DNA from: Bifiguratus adelaidae
Taxonomy: Eukaryota; Mucoromycota; Endogonomycetes; Endogonales
DNA length: 64,000 bases
Direction: 5' to 3'
NCBI GenBank assembly: GCA_002261195.1
Contig: MVBO01000072.1
Coordinates: 1 to 64,000 of the forward strand
The first letter of the stretch is position 1, and the number at the start of each line of letters is the position of its first letter. This document shows positions 33,501 through 45,653 of the stretch, piece by piece. Under the pieces are notes generated by a model. The model saw only the letters and a program-made list of their open reading frames with translations. It did no database searches and was not told the origin of the DNA. A program made the position numbers and the translations under genes.

Positions 33501-34117
33501 AATCTCTGGCACTCAGAGCGAAGTCCGCCAAAGTTACCTACCGGCTCTTACACCCAGTATTGGGCAACCCATTGTGAAGGTCAGTTGTTGGTGAAGTGAC
33601 CTGTGAGTATTGTCTCATGTAAGCGCCATAGTCGAATTTCGACGAAGCCATCAACATATTAGACGACTATTATCTATCAAGGGAAGACGTTGATACCATT
33701 TTCGATTTGGAACTCGGCATCAAGGGCAAGCAACCGTTTGCCAAACGACTTACCGGTCCCGTCAAAACCGCATTCACACGAAGGTAAGTAGTACCGCAAT
33801 TGCCGCCTTTGTGTGAAAAATAAATCGTGCAAGATGACTCAAATTCTTTAACTAGTTATAACTCTACTGAGCATCCGACGCCATATAGCAAGACTTCTGT
33901 GGCACCTCCCAAGAAACTTGGAGGCGGCGGCGCTCTTCCAGATGCCGAAGAAGCCTTCGTGGACGATGAGGCCATTGCGGACGCTGCAGAGAGTGACAGC
34001 GAAGAAGCCATAGACGAATCAGTGGACAAGGACAAGATGATCAAGGAGAAGAAGACTAACAAGAGATCCAACGGCAGTAGCAAAGCTGAAGGATCCAGAA
34101 AGAAACTAAAGACGTGA
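30567..34117 (+). CDS. RFC1: replication factor C large subunit Rfc1
   Basis: About 14 exons. It starts MDIRSWLSGG, followed by an acidic/Lys-rich linker, a BRCT domain (CFSGMTFVFTGELESITREDA to SYLVVGRDPG), and WTDKWKPTKYSEICGN leading to an AAA+ domain. The Walker A motif is SGPPGIGKTTAA, Walker B is LIMDEVDGM, with FNASDARGK between them. The C-terminal RFC1-specific domain follows (SFFCVRPAY-like VHSIFSCVRPAYYMHGY and PKKLGGGGALPDAEEAF), and a basic nuclear-localisation tail ends the protein. Rfc1 is the large clamp-loader subunit that places PCNA on primed DNA. The introns, all with clean GT-AG borders, make this the most intron-rich gene of the window. The exon border near 30800 has two frame-compatible solutions. 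Confidence 0.93.
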
Positions 34118-34150
34118 AACAATGGAATAGAGCGTATTTCGTACTATTCG

Positions 34151-35553
34151 ATGTTGCGTTTGAGCGTTTCCTTGTTCAAGGCTACGCACGCACGTCGTCT
34201 ATGGACGGCTGCTACAGCCAACTTTACGCGCTTACAGGACAATATAGACGCCTGCGTTAGCCAGTGTCGACAAGCTGAAGGCGCTCACAACTGCCAACCC
34301 GAAGTTTGCGTCGCTCTATTGTCCAACACGTTTGCATCGCAAGAGTATGAGCAAGTACCAAAGCTGATCAACGATCGACTGTCTAATCCATGCGTCTTTG
34401 TCGGCGCTGTGGTGGATCAAGTACCCTCTGCAAACGGACACGGGGTTTCGTTGCTCTGTGGATCCTTTCGGAAACGCACCGCTCACGCCTTTGTCGTCGA
34501 GGACTCTTCAGATCGCGTCAAGCTCAAGCACAAGAGCGTTGGCCGATGGGGAAGAACGTCAAGCCCTGCGAAACAGAGCAGCATACCCATGAGGTCCGTC
34601 AGTCAAGCCAACAATGCCTATGATTTACCTTCAGGCCTAGCATTGGATCATGGGCGCTTTAGGTAGGTGAACGCCTGTTGATGGACGCAAGTTGATCCTC
34701 TACCTTTTAGCGATAGAAAGCCTTCCGCTATCTTTATGCTCTCTGACAACGAACCGCATCAATTCATTGATTCCCTTGATCATCACTTTCCTCACGCCAT
34801 CAAGGTAAGAAACAACTTTACATCTCGTTGCCACTGTTCACTGAATTATCAAATAAGTTGGGCCTCTTATCTTCATCCACACCATTCACGACAGGACGTG
34901 CGCACACGCTCTTTTCCAACAATAACATCTATTCCGGCGGAATTGTAGGATTCTCCCTTAGCTCAAGTGCGAGACCCTGGATGCAAGATCACGACGTTGA
35001 CCTGGCACATCCATCGCTTGAAAGTATCGGTCAACCAGTGACGGTAACGAAGTAAGTCGCGCCACGCTTCCAGAAGAGTCACTCAACTTTTACAAGAGCC
35101 AAAGGCAACATCATACTGGAATTAGATAGGAGCAACGCTGCTCGATTATTACTAGACATGCTCGACAAGTCCATCACTTCTGCAGAACAACACCAAGGCG
35201 AATTCTATCTCAGTCTGCTCGCTCCTGATTCAGATACGGAGGAAGTCGTCGCTCGGATCACAAGTGGTGATCCCTCGCGAGGTAACATGGCAGTGGACGT
35301 CACGAGAGACATTCCTATTGGACAGCGTGTACAAGTGAAACGGCGCGTTCCTTACAAGCACATCCACTCTTTACCGGCCAATCACATGCTGCTCAGCAAT
35401 TCTGATCCAGAAAAAGCCATTCAAGTTGACTCAGAACCTATTGTTCAGTCGGTGTTTGGTGGATATAGTGAGCATGGCTTTATTTTAGGGCGTAGTGGCA
35501 TGAAAAGCACCATTTGCAATGTTCCATTGTCTTGCGTTAAAGCGCCTATCTAA
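34151..35553 (+). CDS. FIST-domain protein, probable mitochondrial targeting
   Basis: Exons 34151-34662, 34711-34804, 34858-35051 and 35097-35553 give 418 aa. The first 25 residues are basic, hydroxylated and free of acidic residues (MLRLSVSLFKATHARRLWTA), which suggests a mitochondrial presequence. The body resembles the FIST_N/FIST_C fold: VCVALLSNTFASQEYEQVP, VFVGAVVDQVP, SDRKPSAIFMLSDNEPHQF, NNNIYSGGIVGFSLSS and the C-terminal SVFGGYSEHGFILGR. Such domains are found in bacterial sensory proteins and in FBXO22-like eukaryotic proteins, and bind small ligands. The identification rests on pattern similarity only. The exact role is unknown. It ends 87 bp before the BRR2 start. Confidence 0.6.
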
Positions 35554-35559
35554 ATTTTG

Positions 35560-35567
35560 TGACGTCA
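35560..35567. promoter_or_regulatory. TGACGTCA palindrome upstream of BRR2
   Basis: Exact CRE/ATF-type palindrome 73 bp before the BRR2 ATG and 6 bp after the stop codon of the upstream gene, inside an 87-bp spacer that must carry both a terminator and a promoter. Confidence 0.5.
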
Positions 35568-35640
35568 TCAAGTGGCAAAAAAGCGACACGAAGCTGGCGA
35601 CGACCGACGTCTCCCTTGCACTGGAGCATTCTCGTCAACC

Positions 35641-38600
35641 ATGGCTGAGAATATAGCTCAACAGAATCAGTATGGGTATACTGCAAACAGTAATCTCGTA
35701 CTGCAGGCAGATCGGAGCTCACTACCGCGGCGCGATCAAGAGCCAACAGGCGAAGCCGAAACCCTGTGGGGACGCATCGACCCAAAAGAATTCGGTAGTC
35801 GAGCCGTAAGAGAGACGATCAAGGACAAGGACACCAAGAAACAAAAAGCGGCGCGGTCAGAGGAGGCAATAGAGCGTAAACGACGTCGGGCAGAGGAAGC
35901 CAGTGCGAATCGAGCCTACGGTTACAGTTCTGTTCTTGCCGCCACAAACGACTTTGAGGGACTAAACTACCGTCCTCGCACAAAAGAAACACGCGCTACT
36001 TATGAGTTGCTGTTATCGTTTGTACACGAATACCTCGGAGATCAAGCGCAGGACGTGATTCGATCTGCAGCCGATGATGTGCTGGAGACTCTCAAAACGG
36101 ATACACTCAAGGACTTTGACAAGAAGAATACGATAGAAAGCGTTCTTGGTGATATACCCTCCGAAAAGTTTGCACAGCTGGTCAATCTCGGCAAACGGAT
36201 CACTGATTATGACGTAGACGATGCCAAAAAGATGGATGTCGACGGCGATGGAGAACGGATTGGGGAAATCGATGACGAGCTGGGCGTGGCGGTGGTGTTT
36301 GATGAGGATGAGGATGAGGTGGATGGAGAAGAGGAGGGATACGAGGTTCGAGACGAGGAAGAGGAGGATGCAGAGGATGCAGTGGAGGCACCACTGGATG
36401 GCATCGATGGAGCCGCGGAGGAAGCTGAAGAGGCTGTGGATGAGGAAGATGGCTTTGTGAGCGTAGCTCCAGGCGGACGTGGTTCGGCAAAGTCCAAGAG
36501 ATTAACAGATGCTGATGATGCTACAATATCGCCACATGATATTGATGCATTCTATCTACAGCGTACGATCGCCAGCTACTACAGCGATCCACATGCCGCT
36601 CAAGAAAAAACGTCGGAGGCTCTTGGTATCATGGAGAACGAGTCGCTGACCACCAGAGATTGCGAGAACGAGCTCATGGCCCTTTTCGACTATGACAAAT
36701 TCGAAGTTGTCCGACTCTTGACGCATAATCGCGAAATAATCGTCTGGTGCACAAAACTCGCAAGAGCTGGTACGGAAGGCCTAGCAAGACAAGAAGTGGA
36801 ACAACAAATGCGCGACAGAAATCTTGGATGGATCCTTCAGGAGCTTAGTGGGGAGCGTAAGCGGAAGGGAGAAGGCAGAGCACGAAAAGGTGTGGTGGAG
36901 GACGCTATGGAGGTGGACGACAAAGGGCTTGCCGGTAATCAATCGACAAGGGCGCAAGGCAACGTCAAGGCAACGTTGGCTCCCGGGACTACTGTGGCTC
37001 CGCGCGCGACGATTGATTTGGACGCTCTAAAGTTCGAGCAAGGTGCTCATCTTATGTCGAACAAAAAGGTAAAATTACCCGACGGTTCTTTCAAGCGCAC
37101 CCACAAGGGTTACGAGGAGATTCACGTACCTGCTCCCGCACCCAAGCCTCGCGCTCCCGGCGAGCGGGAGGTACCTATTGCCGACCTACCACCATGGGCT
37201 CAAACCGCTTTCGGCAGTACCACTTCTTTGAATCGGGTGCAAAGTAAACTCTATCCCATGGCGTTTGGGTCAGACGAGAATTTGCTGCTTTGCGCCCCTA
37301 CTGGAGCTGGTAAAACGAATGTGGCCATGCTGACTATTCTTCATGAAATTGGCAAGCACTTGGATGAGGCTACTGGCAAAGTTGACGTTGACGCTTTCAA
37401 GATGATCTACATTGCTCCCATGAAAGCCTTGGTTCAAGAAATGGTGGGCAATTTCAGTGCCAGACTGAGACCGTATGGTATCAGTGTCGCCGAACTCACT
37501 GGTGATCGTCAACTTACCAAACAACAAATCGCTGAGACTCAACTCATCGTCACCACCCCTGAAAAATGGGATGTCATCACTCGCAAGGCAACCGACAGGA
37601 GCTATACCAACAAAGTTCGACTCATCATCATTGACGAAATTCACCTTTTGCACGACGATCGTGGCCCTGTGCTCGAAAGCATTGTCTCGCGTACAATTCG
37701 CAATATGGAGCAAACGCAAGAATTGATTCGCCTAGTCGGCCTATCAGCTACACTTCCCAACTACTCTGACGTCGCCGCGTTTCTTCGAGTGGATCTCAAA
37801 ACCGGTCTCTTCTTCTTCGATTCGGCCTTCCGACCTTGTCCCTTGAAACAAGAATTCATCGGAATCACAGAGAAGAAAGCCATTAAGCGGTTTCAGGTGA
37901 TGAACGAGGTCTGTTACGAGAAGACATTAGAGCAATTGTCCGCAAGGGAAGAGAATCAAGTCTTGGTGTTTGTGCATAGCCGAAAGGAGACAGCCAAGAC
38001 AGCCAAGACGATTCGAGATATGGCTTTGGAAAAAGATACGATCACACGATTCCTCAAACAAGATTCTGCAAGTCGCGAAATTCTGCAATCGGAGGCGGCC
38101 ACGGTGAAGGATGCAAATCTTCAGGATGTTCTGCCTTACGGTTTCGGTATTCATCACGCCGGTATGACAAGAGCTGATCGTACTTTGGTGGAAGAACTTT
38201 TCGCGGATGGACACATCAAGGTCTTAGTATCTACGGCTACGCTCGCTTGGGGTGTCAACCTTCCAGCCCATGCTGTCATCATCAAAGGAACGCAGATTTA
38301 TTCTCCGGAGAAAGGTCGTTGGGACGAGCTTTCACCGCAGGATGTGCTGCAGATGCTTGGAAGAGCTGGTCGTCCTCAATACGATACGTACGGTGAAGGC
38401 ATCATTATCACAGCGCATACGGAACTTCAATACTATCTCTCATTGCTCAACACGCAGCTTCCCATCGAATCGCAATTCATCTCACGTCTTTCCGACAATC
38501 TCAATGCCGAGATCGTATTGGGAACAATCAGAAATCGCGACGAAGCCGTTCAATGGCTCGGATACACATATCTCTATGTTCGTATGCTACGTTCCCCAAC

Positions 38601-41600
38601 TCTATATGGTGTCAGCATAGATGAACTAGAGGAAGATCCGTATTTGGAGCAAAAACGTGTGGATCTGATTCATGCGGCAGCAATCATTTTGGACAAGTGC
38701 AATCTACTCAAGTACGACAAGAAGACTGGACGATTTCAATCGACAGAACTCGGACGCATCGCATCTCACTTCTACATCACTCACAATTCAATGTCAACCT
38801 ACAATCAACATCTCAAGCCGGCAATGTCTCATATTGAGCTTTTCCGGGTGTTTGCGTTGTCAGACGAGTTCAAGTATATTCCAGTGCGCGAGGAGGAAAA
38901 GCTGGAACTCAGCAAGCTCTTGGAACGTGTCCCTATACCGGTCAAAGAGAATATCGAAGAGCCTTCGGCGAAGATCAATGTACTATTGCAAGCCTACATC
39001 TCTCAGCTCAAACTGGAAGGCTTTGCATTGGTCTCCGATATGGTTTATGTTACGCAAAGCGCTCAGCGAATCCTTCGGGCCATCTTTGAGATGTGCCTGA
39101 AGCGCGGTTGGTGTCAGCTTACCATCAAGGCTCTTGATCTCTGTAAGATGGTGGAGAAGCGCATGTGGTTGTCCATGACGCCATTCAGGCAGTTCAAGAC
39201 TATCCCGGCAGATCTCATAAAGCGCATCGAGAGGAAGGAGTTCTCGTGGGATCGCTATTTCGACTTGAATCCTCAAGAGATTGGTGAACTTGTCGGTCAA
39301 CCTAAAGCAGGGAAGATGCTGCACAAGTGTCTGCATCAGTTCCCAAAACTCGAACTACAAGCTCAAGTTCAACCCATTACAAGATCACTTTTGAAGATCG
39401 AGCTGACCATCACCCCCGATTTTCAATGGGATGAGAAGATACATGGCAGCGCCGAAGCTTTCTGGGTCGTAGTGGAAGATGTGGATAGTGAAGTTATTCT
39501 ATATCATGATTCCTTCATTTTGAAGCAACGCTACGCCGAAGAAGATCACAATCTCTCCTTCACGGTACCCCTCTACGAGCCGTTGCCGCCAAACTACTTC
39601 ATCCGCATTGTGTCTGATCGCTGGCTTCAATCAGAGACAAAGCTGCCAGTGTCATTTAGGCATCTGCTGCTACCCGAGAAGTACCCGGCGCACACGGAGC
39701 TTCACGATCTACAACCCCTACCGGTCAGCGCTCTACAAAATAAAGAGTACGAGGCTATCTACAACAAGACGATCACGGTGTTCAACCCAATCCAAACTCA
39801 AGTCTTTAACACTCTTTACGGCAGTGACGACAGCGCGTTCATTGGTGCACCTACTGGAAGTGGGAAGTCCATCTGTGCCGAATTCGCCCTTCTTCGACTA
39901 TGGTCAAAAGGTGGCAAGAGCCGTGCTGTATATATTGCGCCGTTCCCGGAGATTGCAGAGCAAGTGTACGAAGACTGGACCAAGAAGTTCTCTTCCATTG
40001 CTGGTGGCAAGGAAATTGTACTTTTCACCGGCGAGACAAGTGCTGACCTGAAGTTGTTGGAGCGTGGCGATGTTATCATTGCGACGCCAACTCAATGGGA
40101 TGTATTGTCGAGACGATGGAAGCAACGCAAAAATGTGCAGAATGTGTCACTCTTCATTGCAGATGAGATGCATCTCATTGGTGGTGATATCGGTCCAACC
40201 TACGAAGTCATAGTGTCGCGCATGCGCTTCATAGCCGCTCAGACCGAGAAGCCCATTCGAATTGTCGCATTGAGCACATCACTTGCCAATGCCAAAGACT
40301 TGGGGCAATGGATCGGTGCCAAATCCCAGTCAGTCTTCAATTTCCATCCGTCGGTGAGACCTGTTCCACTCGAGATTCACATTCAAAGCTTCAACATCCC
40401 TCATTTTGCTTCCCTCATGCTCGCAATGGTTAAGCCTACATATCTGGCCATCTCACAACACGCGGGTGACAAGCCAGCAATCGTATTCGTTCCGTCTCGT
40501 CGACAATGTCGCTCAACCGTCGATGAACTCCTTACGTACTGTGCTGCTGATGGTGAACCAACACGATTCCTCAAGTGCAGTCCGGAGGATATTGAACGGC
40601 ATTTGGAGCATCTCGACAACAAAGCCCTCGCCGAATGTCTCCGATACGGTGTTGCCTTTTACCACGAAGCACTCAGCAAGCGAGACCAGCGAATTGTTCG
40701 GCAACTGTTTGAGTCAGGAGCTGTACAAGTTCTTGTCGCCTCTCGCGAAACCTGCTGGGGTCTCAATCTACGCTGTCATCTAGTTATCATCATGGGCTCT
40801 CAATATTTCGAAGGCAAAGAGCATCGCTATGCGGATTATCCTTTGACAGATGTGCTGCAAATGGTGGGCTGCGCATCGCGACCTCAACAGGACGATATCG
40901 GACGCTGTGTTCTCATGTGTCAGGCCAACAAGAAGGAGTTCTATAAGAAATTCCTCTTTGAGGCTTTGCCCGTTGAATCTCATTTGGATCACTTCCTTCA
41001 CGATCATTTCAATGCTGAAGCGGTGACAAAGACCATCGCTAACAAGCAGGATGCCGTGGACTGGCTGACATGGACTTTCTTGTACCGTCGTATGGCGCAA
41101 AATCCAAACTACTACAACATGCAAGGCACTTCCAATCGCCATATCTCGGACCATCTTTCCGAACTCGTCGAAACGACACTCAACGAGCTTCAGGAGACTC
41201 GTTGCATCACGATCGAGGACGAGATGGATGTTGTGCCATTGAATTTGGGTATGATTGCCGCTTACTACAACATCAACTACCTTACGGTCGACATGTTTGG
41301 TCAATCGCTCAAGAAGACCACCAAACTTCGTAGCTTGCTCGAGATTATCTCATCAGCAACCGAATTCGACCAATTGCCCATTCGTCACCATGAAGATATC
41401 GTGTTACAAAAGATCTATGAGCGGATGCCAGTCAAACTCGGGTCGCCCAAGTTTTACTCGCCGCGAATCAAGACCAACATTCTTTTGCAAGCTCACTTCA
41501 CTCGCACGCAACTTCCCCCCGATTTGGCATCGGATCAAGCGATCGTGTTAGGCAAGGTTATCCCGCTGTTGCAAGCATGTGTCGACGTCATTTCCTCCAA

Positions 41601-42249
41601 CGGATGGTCTCAACCTGCGCTTTCTGCTATGGAACTGTCGCAAATGTGTGTACAAGCCATCATGGACCGCGATTCGCCGCTAAAGCAGATTCCCTATTTC
41701 ACCGCCGATATCATCAAACGTTGCGAGGAAAAGGGTGTGGAGTCTGTATTCGACATTATGGATCTCTCGGACGAAGATCGAACCGATGCCTTGCGTATGG
41801 ATAACCGAAGCTTGGCAGAAGTAGCACGCTTCGTCAACAGATATCCCAACATTGATGTCAGCTTCGAAATCGAAAAGCCTGACGATATTCATGCTGGAGA
41901 ACCTGTCAATATGCAGGTCTCTTTGGAGCGCGAAGCTGACGAAGACGACGATAGCGTTTTGGGACCAGTCATCGCACCCTACTTTCCACACAAGAAGGAT
42001 GAAGGATGGTGGCTCGTGGTTGCCAATCCAGAGGACAAAACATTGCTCGCCATCAAACGCATCACTCTTGGACGAAAACTTGGTGTCAAACTCGATTTCA
42101 TTGCACACAAGGCTGGCGAGCATGAACTTAAGCTCTACTTTATGTGCGACTCGTATAGTGGATGCGATCAAGAGGTGGATGTGTCCATGAAGGTTTTGGA
42201 AGGAGAAGAATCAAGTGAAGAGGAGGACAGTGATGAAGACATGGAGTAG
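35641..42249 (+). CDS. BRR2: U5 snRNP RNA helicase Brr2 (SNRNP200)
   Basis: A single uninterrupted frame of 2202 aa with two tandem Ski2-like helicase cassettes each followed by Sec63 units. Cassette 1 has motif I APTGAGKT at about residue 552 and motif II DEIH at about 665. Cassette 2 has APTGSGKS at about 1403 and DEMH at about 1508, and its [10 protein letters not shown] replaces [10 protein letters not shown], consistent with the inactive second cassette known from Brr2. An acidic N-terminal stretch lies near residues 200-290. The N-terminus ([20 protein letters not shown]) matches Brr2 orthologues and sets the start. Brr2 unwinds U4/U6 during spliceosome activation. Unusual for this locus, the gene has no intron although its neighbours have up to 13. 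Confidence 0.97.
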   Translation: MAENIAQQNQYGYTANSNLVLQADRSSLPRRDQEPTGEAETLWGRIDPKEFGSRAVRETIKDKDTKKQKAARSEEAIERKRRRAEEASANRAYGYSSVLAATNDFEGLNYRPRTKETRATYELLLSFVHEYLGDQAQDVIRSAADDVLETLKTDTLKDFDKKNTIESVLGDIPSEKFAQLVNLGKRITDYDVDDAKKMDVDGDGERIGEIDDELGVAVVFDEDEDEVDGEEEGYEVRDEEEEDAEDAVEAPLDGIDGAAEEAEEAVDEEDGFVSVAPGGRGSAKSKRLTDADDATISPHDIDAFYLQRTIASYYSDPHAAQEKTSEALGIMENESLTTRDCENELMALFDYDKFEVVRLLTHNREIIVWCTKLARAGTEGLARQEVEQQMRDRNLGWILQELSGERKRKGEGRARKGVVEDAMEVDDKGLAGNQSTRAQGNVKATLAPGTTVAPRATIDLDALKFEQGAHLMSNKKVKLPDGSFKRTHKGYEEIHVPAPAPKPRAPGEREVPIADLPPWAQTAFGSTTSLNRVQSKLYPMAFGSDENLLLCAPTGAGKTNVAMLTILHEIGKHLDEATGKVDVDAFKMIYIAPMKALVQEMVGNFSARLRPYGISVAELTGDRQLTKQQIAETQLIVTTPEKWDVITRKATDRSYTNKVRLIIIDEIHLLHDDRGPVLESIVSRTIRNMEQTQELIRLVGLSATLPNYSDVAAFLRVDLKTGLFFFDSAFRPCPLKQEFIGITEKKAIKRFQVMNEVCYEKTLEQLSAREENQVLVFVHSRKETAKTAKTIRDMALEKDTITRFLKQDSASREILQSEAATVKDANLQDVLPYGFGIHHAGMTRADRTLVEELFADGHIKVLVSTATLAWGVNLPAHAVIIKGTQIYSPEKGRWDELSPQDVLQMLGRAGRPQYDTYGEGIIITAHTELQYYLSLLNTQLPIESQFISRLSDNLNAEIVLGTIRNRDEAVQWLGYTYLYVRMLRSPTLYGVSIDELEEDPYLEQKRVDLIHAAAIILDKCNLLKYDKKTGRFQSTELGRIASHFYITHNSMSTYNQHLKPAMSHIELFRVFALSDEFKYIPVREEEKLELSKLLERVPIPVKENIEEPSAKINVLLQAYISQLKLEGFALVSDMVYVTQSAQRILRAIFEMCLKRGWCQLTIKALDLCKMVEKRMWLSMTPFRQFKTIPADLIKRIERKEFSWDRYFDLNPQEIGELVGQPKAGKMLHKCLHQFPKLELQAQVQPITRSLLKIELTITPDFQWDEKIHGSAEAFWVVVEDVDSEVILYHDSFILKQRYAEEDHNLSFTVPLYEPLPPNYFIRIVSDRWLQSETKLPVSFRHLLLPEKYPAHTELHDLQPLPVSALQNKEYEAIYNKTITVFNPIQTQVFNTLYGSDDSAFIGAPTGSGKSICAEFALLRLWSKGGKSRAVYIAPFPEIAEQVYEDWTKKFSSIAGGKEIVLFTGETSADLKLLERGDVIIATPTQWDVLSRRWKQRKNVQNVSLFIADEMHLIGGDIGPTYEVIVSRMRFIAAQTEKPIRIVALSTSLANAKDLGQWIGAKSQSVFNFHPSVRPVPLEIHIQSFNIPHFASLMLAMVKPTYLAISQHAGDKPAIVFVPSRRQCRSTVDELLTYCAADGEPTRFLKCSPEDIERHLEHLDNKALAECLRYGVAFYHEALSKRDQRIVRQLFESGAVQVLVASRETCWGLNLRCHLVIIMGSQYFEGKEHRYADYPLTDVLQMVGCASRPQQDDIGRCVLMCQANKKEFYKKFLFEALPVESHLDHFLHDHFNAEAVTKTIANKQDAVDWLTWTFLYRRMAQNPNYYNMQGTSNRHISDHLSELVETTLNELQETRCITIEDEMDVVPLNLGMIAAYYNINYLTVDMFGQSLKKTTKLRSLLEIISSATEFDQLPIRHHEDIVLQKIYERMPVKLGSPKFYSPRIKTNILLQAHFTRTQLPPDLASDQAIVLGKVIPLLQACVDVISSNGWSQPALSAMELSQMCVQAIMDRDSPLKQIPYFTADIIKRCEEKGVESVFDIMDLSDEDRTDALRMDNRSLAEVARFVNRYPNIDVSFEIEKPDDIHAGEPVNMQVSLEREADEDDDSVLGPVIAPYFPHKKDEGWWLVVANPEDKTLLAIKRITLGRKLGVKLDFIAHKAGEHELKLYFMCDSYSGCDQEVDVSMKVLEGEESSEEEDSDEDME

Positions 42250-42443
42250 AATGTATCTAGTATTTTGTATTCAAACTACAAAGCACCTATTGGCCTATCG
42301 TTCACTAGCTGTTGAATGTATTCAGAACTCTATCTACTGATGCCTTCATGACGAAAGAGTGAGTATTGTGAATCGAGGCAAAGATTGCGCGCTACAAAAT
42401 TAGAAGTGCTGCGCCATTTGCACTGTTTCTCTATGGCCTGCTC

Positions 42444-45423
42444 ATGACGAACATTACTGCGCAGCGGTTGGCTCGCCGGTCAACGTTCTACAAGCGTTTG
42501 CGGTATGTTGAGAGCGCTTTGAGCGACGGTCACGTTCTGAAGCGCTCGCACTCGACTGTTGTCAATCGACATGAGTTGACCGGAACGCTGCCTGTGAAGC
42601 GTTCCCGGTATTCCACAGGTGACTCTGACCTGGTGGCTTCGCAGGTGATCGACGTTAAGCTGGAAGAGGTTGAGCCTGACAACAGCATGATCGTCGGTGT
42701 GAATGTGAAGTTGGAAGATGTGAAAGAGCGCGATAAACCGCGCCAGCAACAGATAAAGGAACCTGATCCAGGCTATCAATCCGATGAAAGCACGGATACC
42801 CTTATTTTGGACCCGTTAGACCATGAGGCGGCTGAAAATGTCCTAGACTCGCCTAAAGACCGCATAAACCCTGCAAAAGCGGAACCTTTGCGATCTCAAA
42901 GTGATGTCGGCATGTTTCATGGTCTCCATTTTCACCTATTAGGCATGCCGAGGCGAAGACTCAATCTGCTTAGCGAGCGCATCATGGAGCGAGATGGGGC
43001 GGTGTCGCATGCATATAGCAATTCTGTAACTCATATCCTATCCGATATTCATGATGTTGCCAAACTCCAGTTTATGCTGACGAGAGGCAAGATTGGGGTA
43101 TGCATTTTGTGGCCAGGGCTTTCATTACTCATCTATTCTTCAATGTATTAGCTGAACGCTCGCGTTCTGGATACGAAATGGCTAGCTGACGCACTTCAGG
43201 TATGTAAAGTTAATCGTAAATACTTGCTTGGGTTAATTCTAGAGCAGCATGGCTTTTGTCCTGATGAGCAAATCTATCTCATATATCCCAAGGTCACAGC
43301 AGAGTCACCAGAGTCACTGAAAACCAGCGAGAACACCCGCAAGTCTCCGAAACAATTGAGAAATCACTTCATCAAAAGGCGCAAAAGCCGATACGAGAGC
43401 TCTTCGGATACCGAAAAAGATGACAAGTACAGGTGAATAATGATAGCAGTCTTTCTGGTCGTCCGCTAATGTAGCCAGGGCAATGGAGAGTGATTCAATT
43501 GAGCTAGATGCATCTGACGAGGAGGACGGCGTGCCCGAGATCGAAAGCAAAAACCACACAATTGCTTCGAGTACTCAGCACGACGACTTGAACAAGATCA
43601 TTGAACAAGTGAAAGCTCAACCAGTAAGTAGTCCTGTTCTAGTAGAACTTGGAAACGTAAACTCATATCTCTCAATGAAGGAATTGATTGATTTGGATGC
43701 CTCAGAAGATGATGGGCCTGAACAAAAGGAGAAGGACGATAACGCTGAAATGTCCCGGCGTGTAAGTGCGAATTTTTGCGACTTCATCTACGCCTCACTT
43801 ACATGATTCACTTAGCGAGGCATACAGTATGAAAAATTTCTATGTATGAAATCGAATCCTATCATGACTGATACAGTCAACCCCAATGAGTTTATCATCG
43901 AGAAGGTGCGTGATAGTCATTGTTCCTCTTGCAGACGAGTTGACAATGTGTAAGTTGGAGGAATTACATGAATTCTATAAATCTACCAACGATCATTGGC
44001 GCGAAGTTGGGTAGTTATCGAGGGGCCCTCAAATTCGCTCTCGTCGCTCATTGGACGTCTTAGCTACCAAAAGGCAATTTCCGCCATAAAAACGCTGCAG
44101 ACACCACTAAGGAGCGCAGATGAAGCGCGTCGAATTTTTGGCGTCGGTGGTCGAATAGCAGACAAGATCGGAGAGATCATCAACACTGGACAATTACAAA
44201 AATTGAAAAACTTGGATTCCGAAAACGAGGTCTTGAAGTTGTTCTCTGGTATTTATGGTGGGCTGTATTCCACATTCTGGTATGCGTGCTCATGCCGTAC
44301 TTTTGTAGGTGTCGGGCCATCATTAGCGCGAAGATGGATGTCCAAAGGGTATACCACGTTGGATGATATTCGGAACAATGTGACCTTGCCGGAAAGTCAG
44401 CGAATAGGTCTAAAGTACTACGACGTAGGTGATCCACATTTTCATCACTGTGTATTCGAGGCACTGATGACTGAGCCTGTTCAGGAACTACATAATCGCA
44501 TGTCGAGAGAAGAAGTAGAGCAAATTGCGCAGGTCGTCAAAAATGAGCTGATGAAAATTGATGAGAAGCTCGAGATGACCATTGGAGGATCCTACAGGCG
44601 TGGCCTAGTGAGTATTGATGGTCTAAACCATTCCCTTACATACTTAAGGGGTTCTAGCCTGATTGTGGTGATGTAGACTTGCTCATCACCAGGTAAATTC
44701 AACAATGATGAAAGCCATTGAATTTGCACTAAAGTTGTACAGGAACGACGAAGACGGCAAAAATCATCAAGGTAAGTCCAAATAGCACAGTGGCATTGAA
44801 TGTTCTGACGAGCGATGTCTCAAGGCGTGATGAAGCAGCTTCTAAAGAGATTGGTGGATATGGGCTTCATCACAAATCATCTGGCCCTTCCTGGTCAATT
44901 CGAAGACCTGCGCACCCGCTACATGGGCATTTGCGCATTACCAAATGGATTGCATAGACATATAGGTGAGACGTATATGTGCCGGATCATACGAACTGAC
45001 ACACGCCCAATAGATATACTTACTGTACCATATAATGAGGTAGACTGCGTTGCTTAAGAATTGCATATCTATAACACTCACTATGGCCATAGATGGGAGC
45101 ATGCTTGATTGCATACACTGGCAACGACATTTTCAACCGAAGTCTGCGGCTTCTCGCTTCCAAAAAGGTAGGCTTGATCACAACCTCGACGCCATCATGC
45201 TGATAGTCAACATGTAGAAACTGCGTCTCAATCAAATGGGCTTATTTGCCGAAGTTCTCCGAGGTGCCAGTCGCGCCAAGATCACCGAAGGCAATTGTAT
45301 CGCCTCTAAAACAGGTAGGCAACCATCTTTTCTATTCATCAGCTTGCTCAATCTAACCTAGAGGAAGCCATCTTTGAGGCTCTCGGTGTTCCTTGTCGTC
45401 CTCCGCACGAAAGAAATCCTTAG
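42444..45423 (+). CDS. DNA polymerase lambda / Pol4 (family X) with N-terminal BRCT
   Basis: About ten exons. Exon 1 (42444-43097) carries the BRCT domain (SDVGMFHGLHFHLLGMPRRR to VLDTKWLADALQ), followed by an acidic/basic linker. The catalytic region starts with the 8-kDa domain (SYQKAISAIKTLQTPLRS), the helix-hairpin-helix GVGGRIADKIGEI, thumb and palm motif GGSYRRGLPDCGDVDLLI with the catalytic Asp pair, and ILTVPYN with the third Asp. C-terminal LGVPCRPPHERNP closes the frame at 45423. Family X polymerases fill gaps in end joining and base excision repair in the nucleus. The BRCT plus full palm favours lambda/Pol4 over beta. The final exons are small and each intron was checked by phase; the acceptor near 43242-43244 is ambiguous. 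Confidence 0.88.
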
Positions 45424-45653
45424 ATTGAATGAGAAAGCTTGGACTATAAGTGTAAAATGTATCACGTGATGTCATTGCCGAAGCAGGGACTCTAAATGGG
45501 CTTTGCTGGAAGGTGCGCAGTGATGGCTTCGACTGTCAGAATAGGTGAGCATGTGGACGGTGATCTGTCCGTGGTACTCATGCAAGACATGTAGGGGTGC
45601 GGATCTGCCTTCCTGCGGTGCATGTCAGCGGGTAAGCTTTGTCGTGGTCAGCA

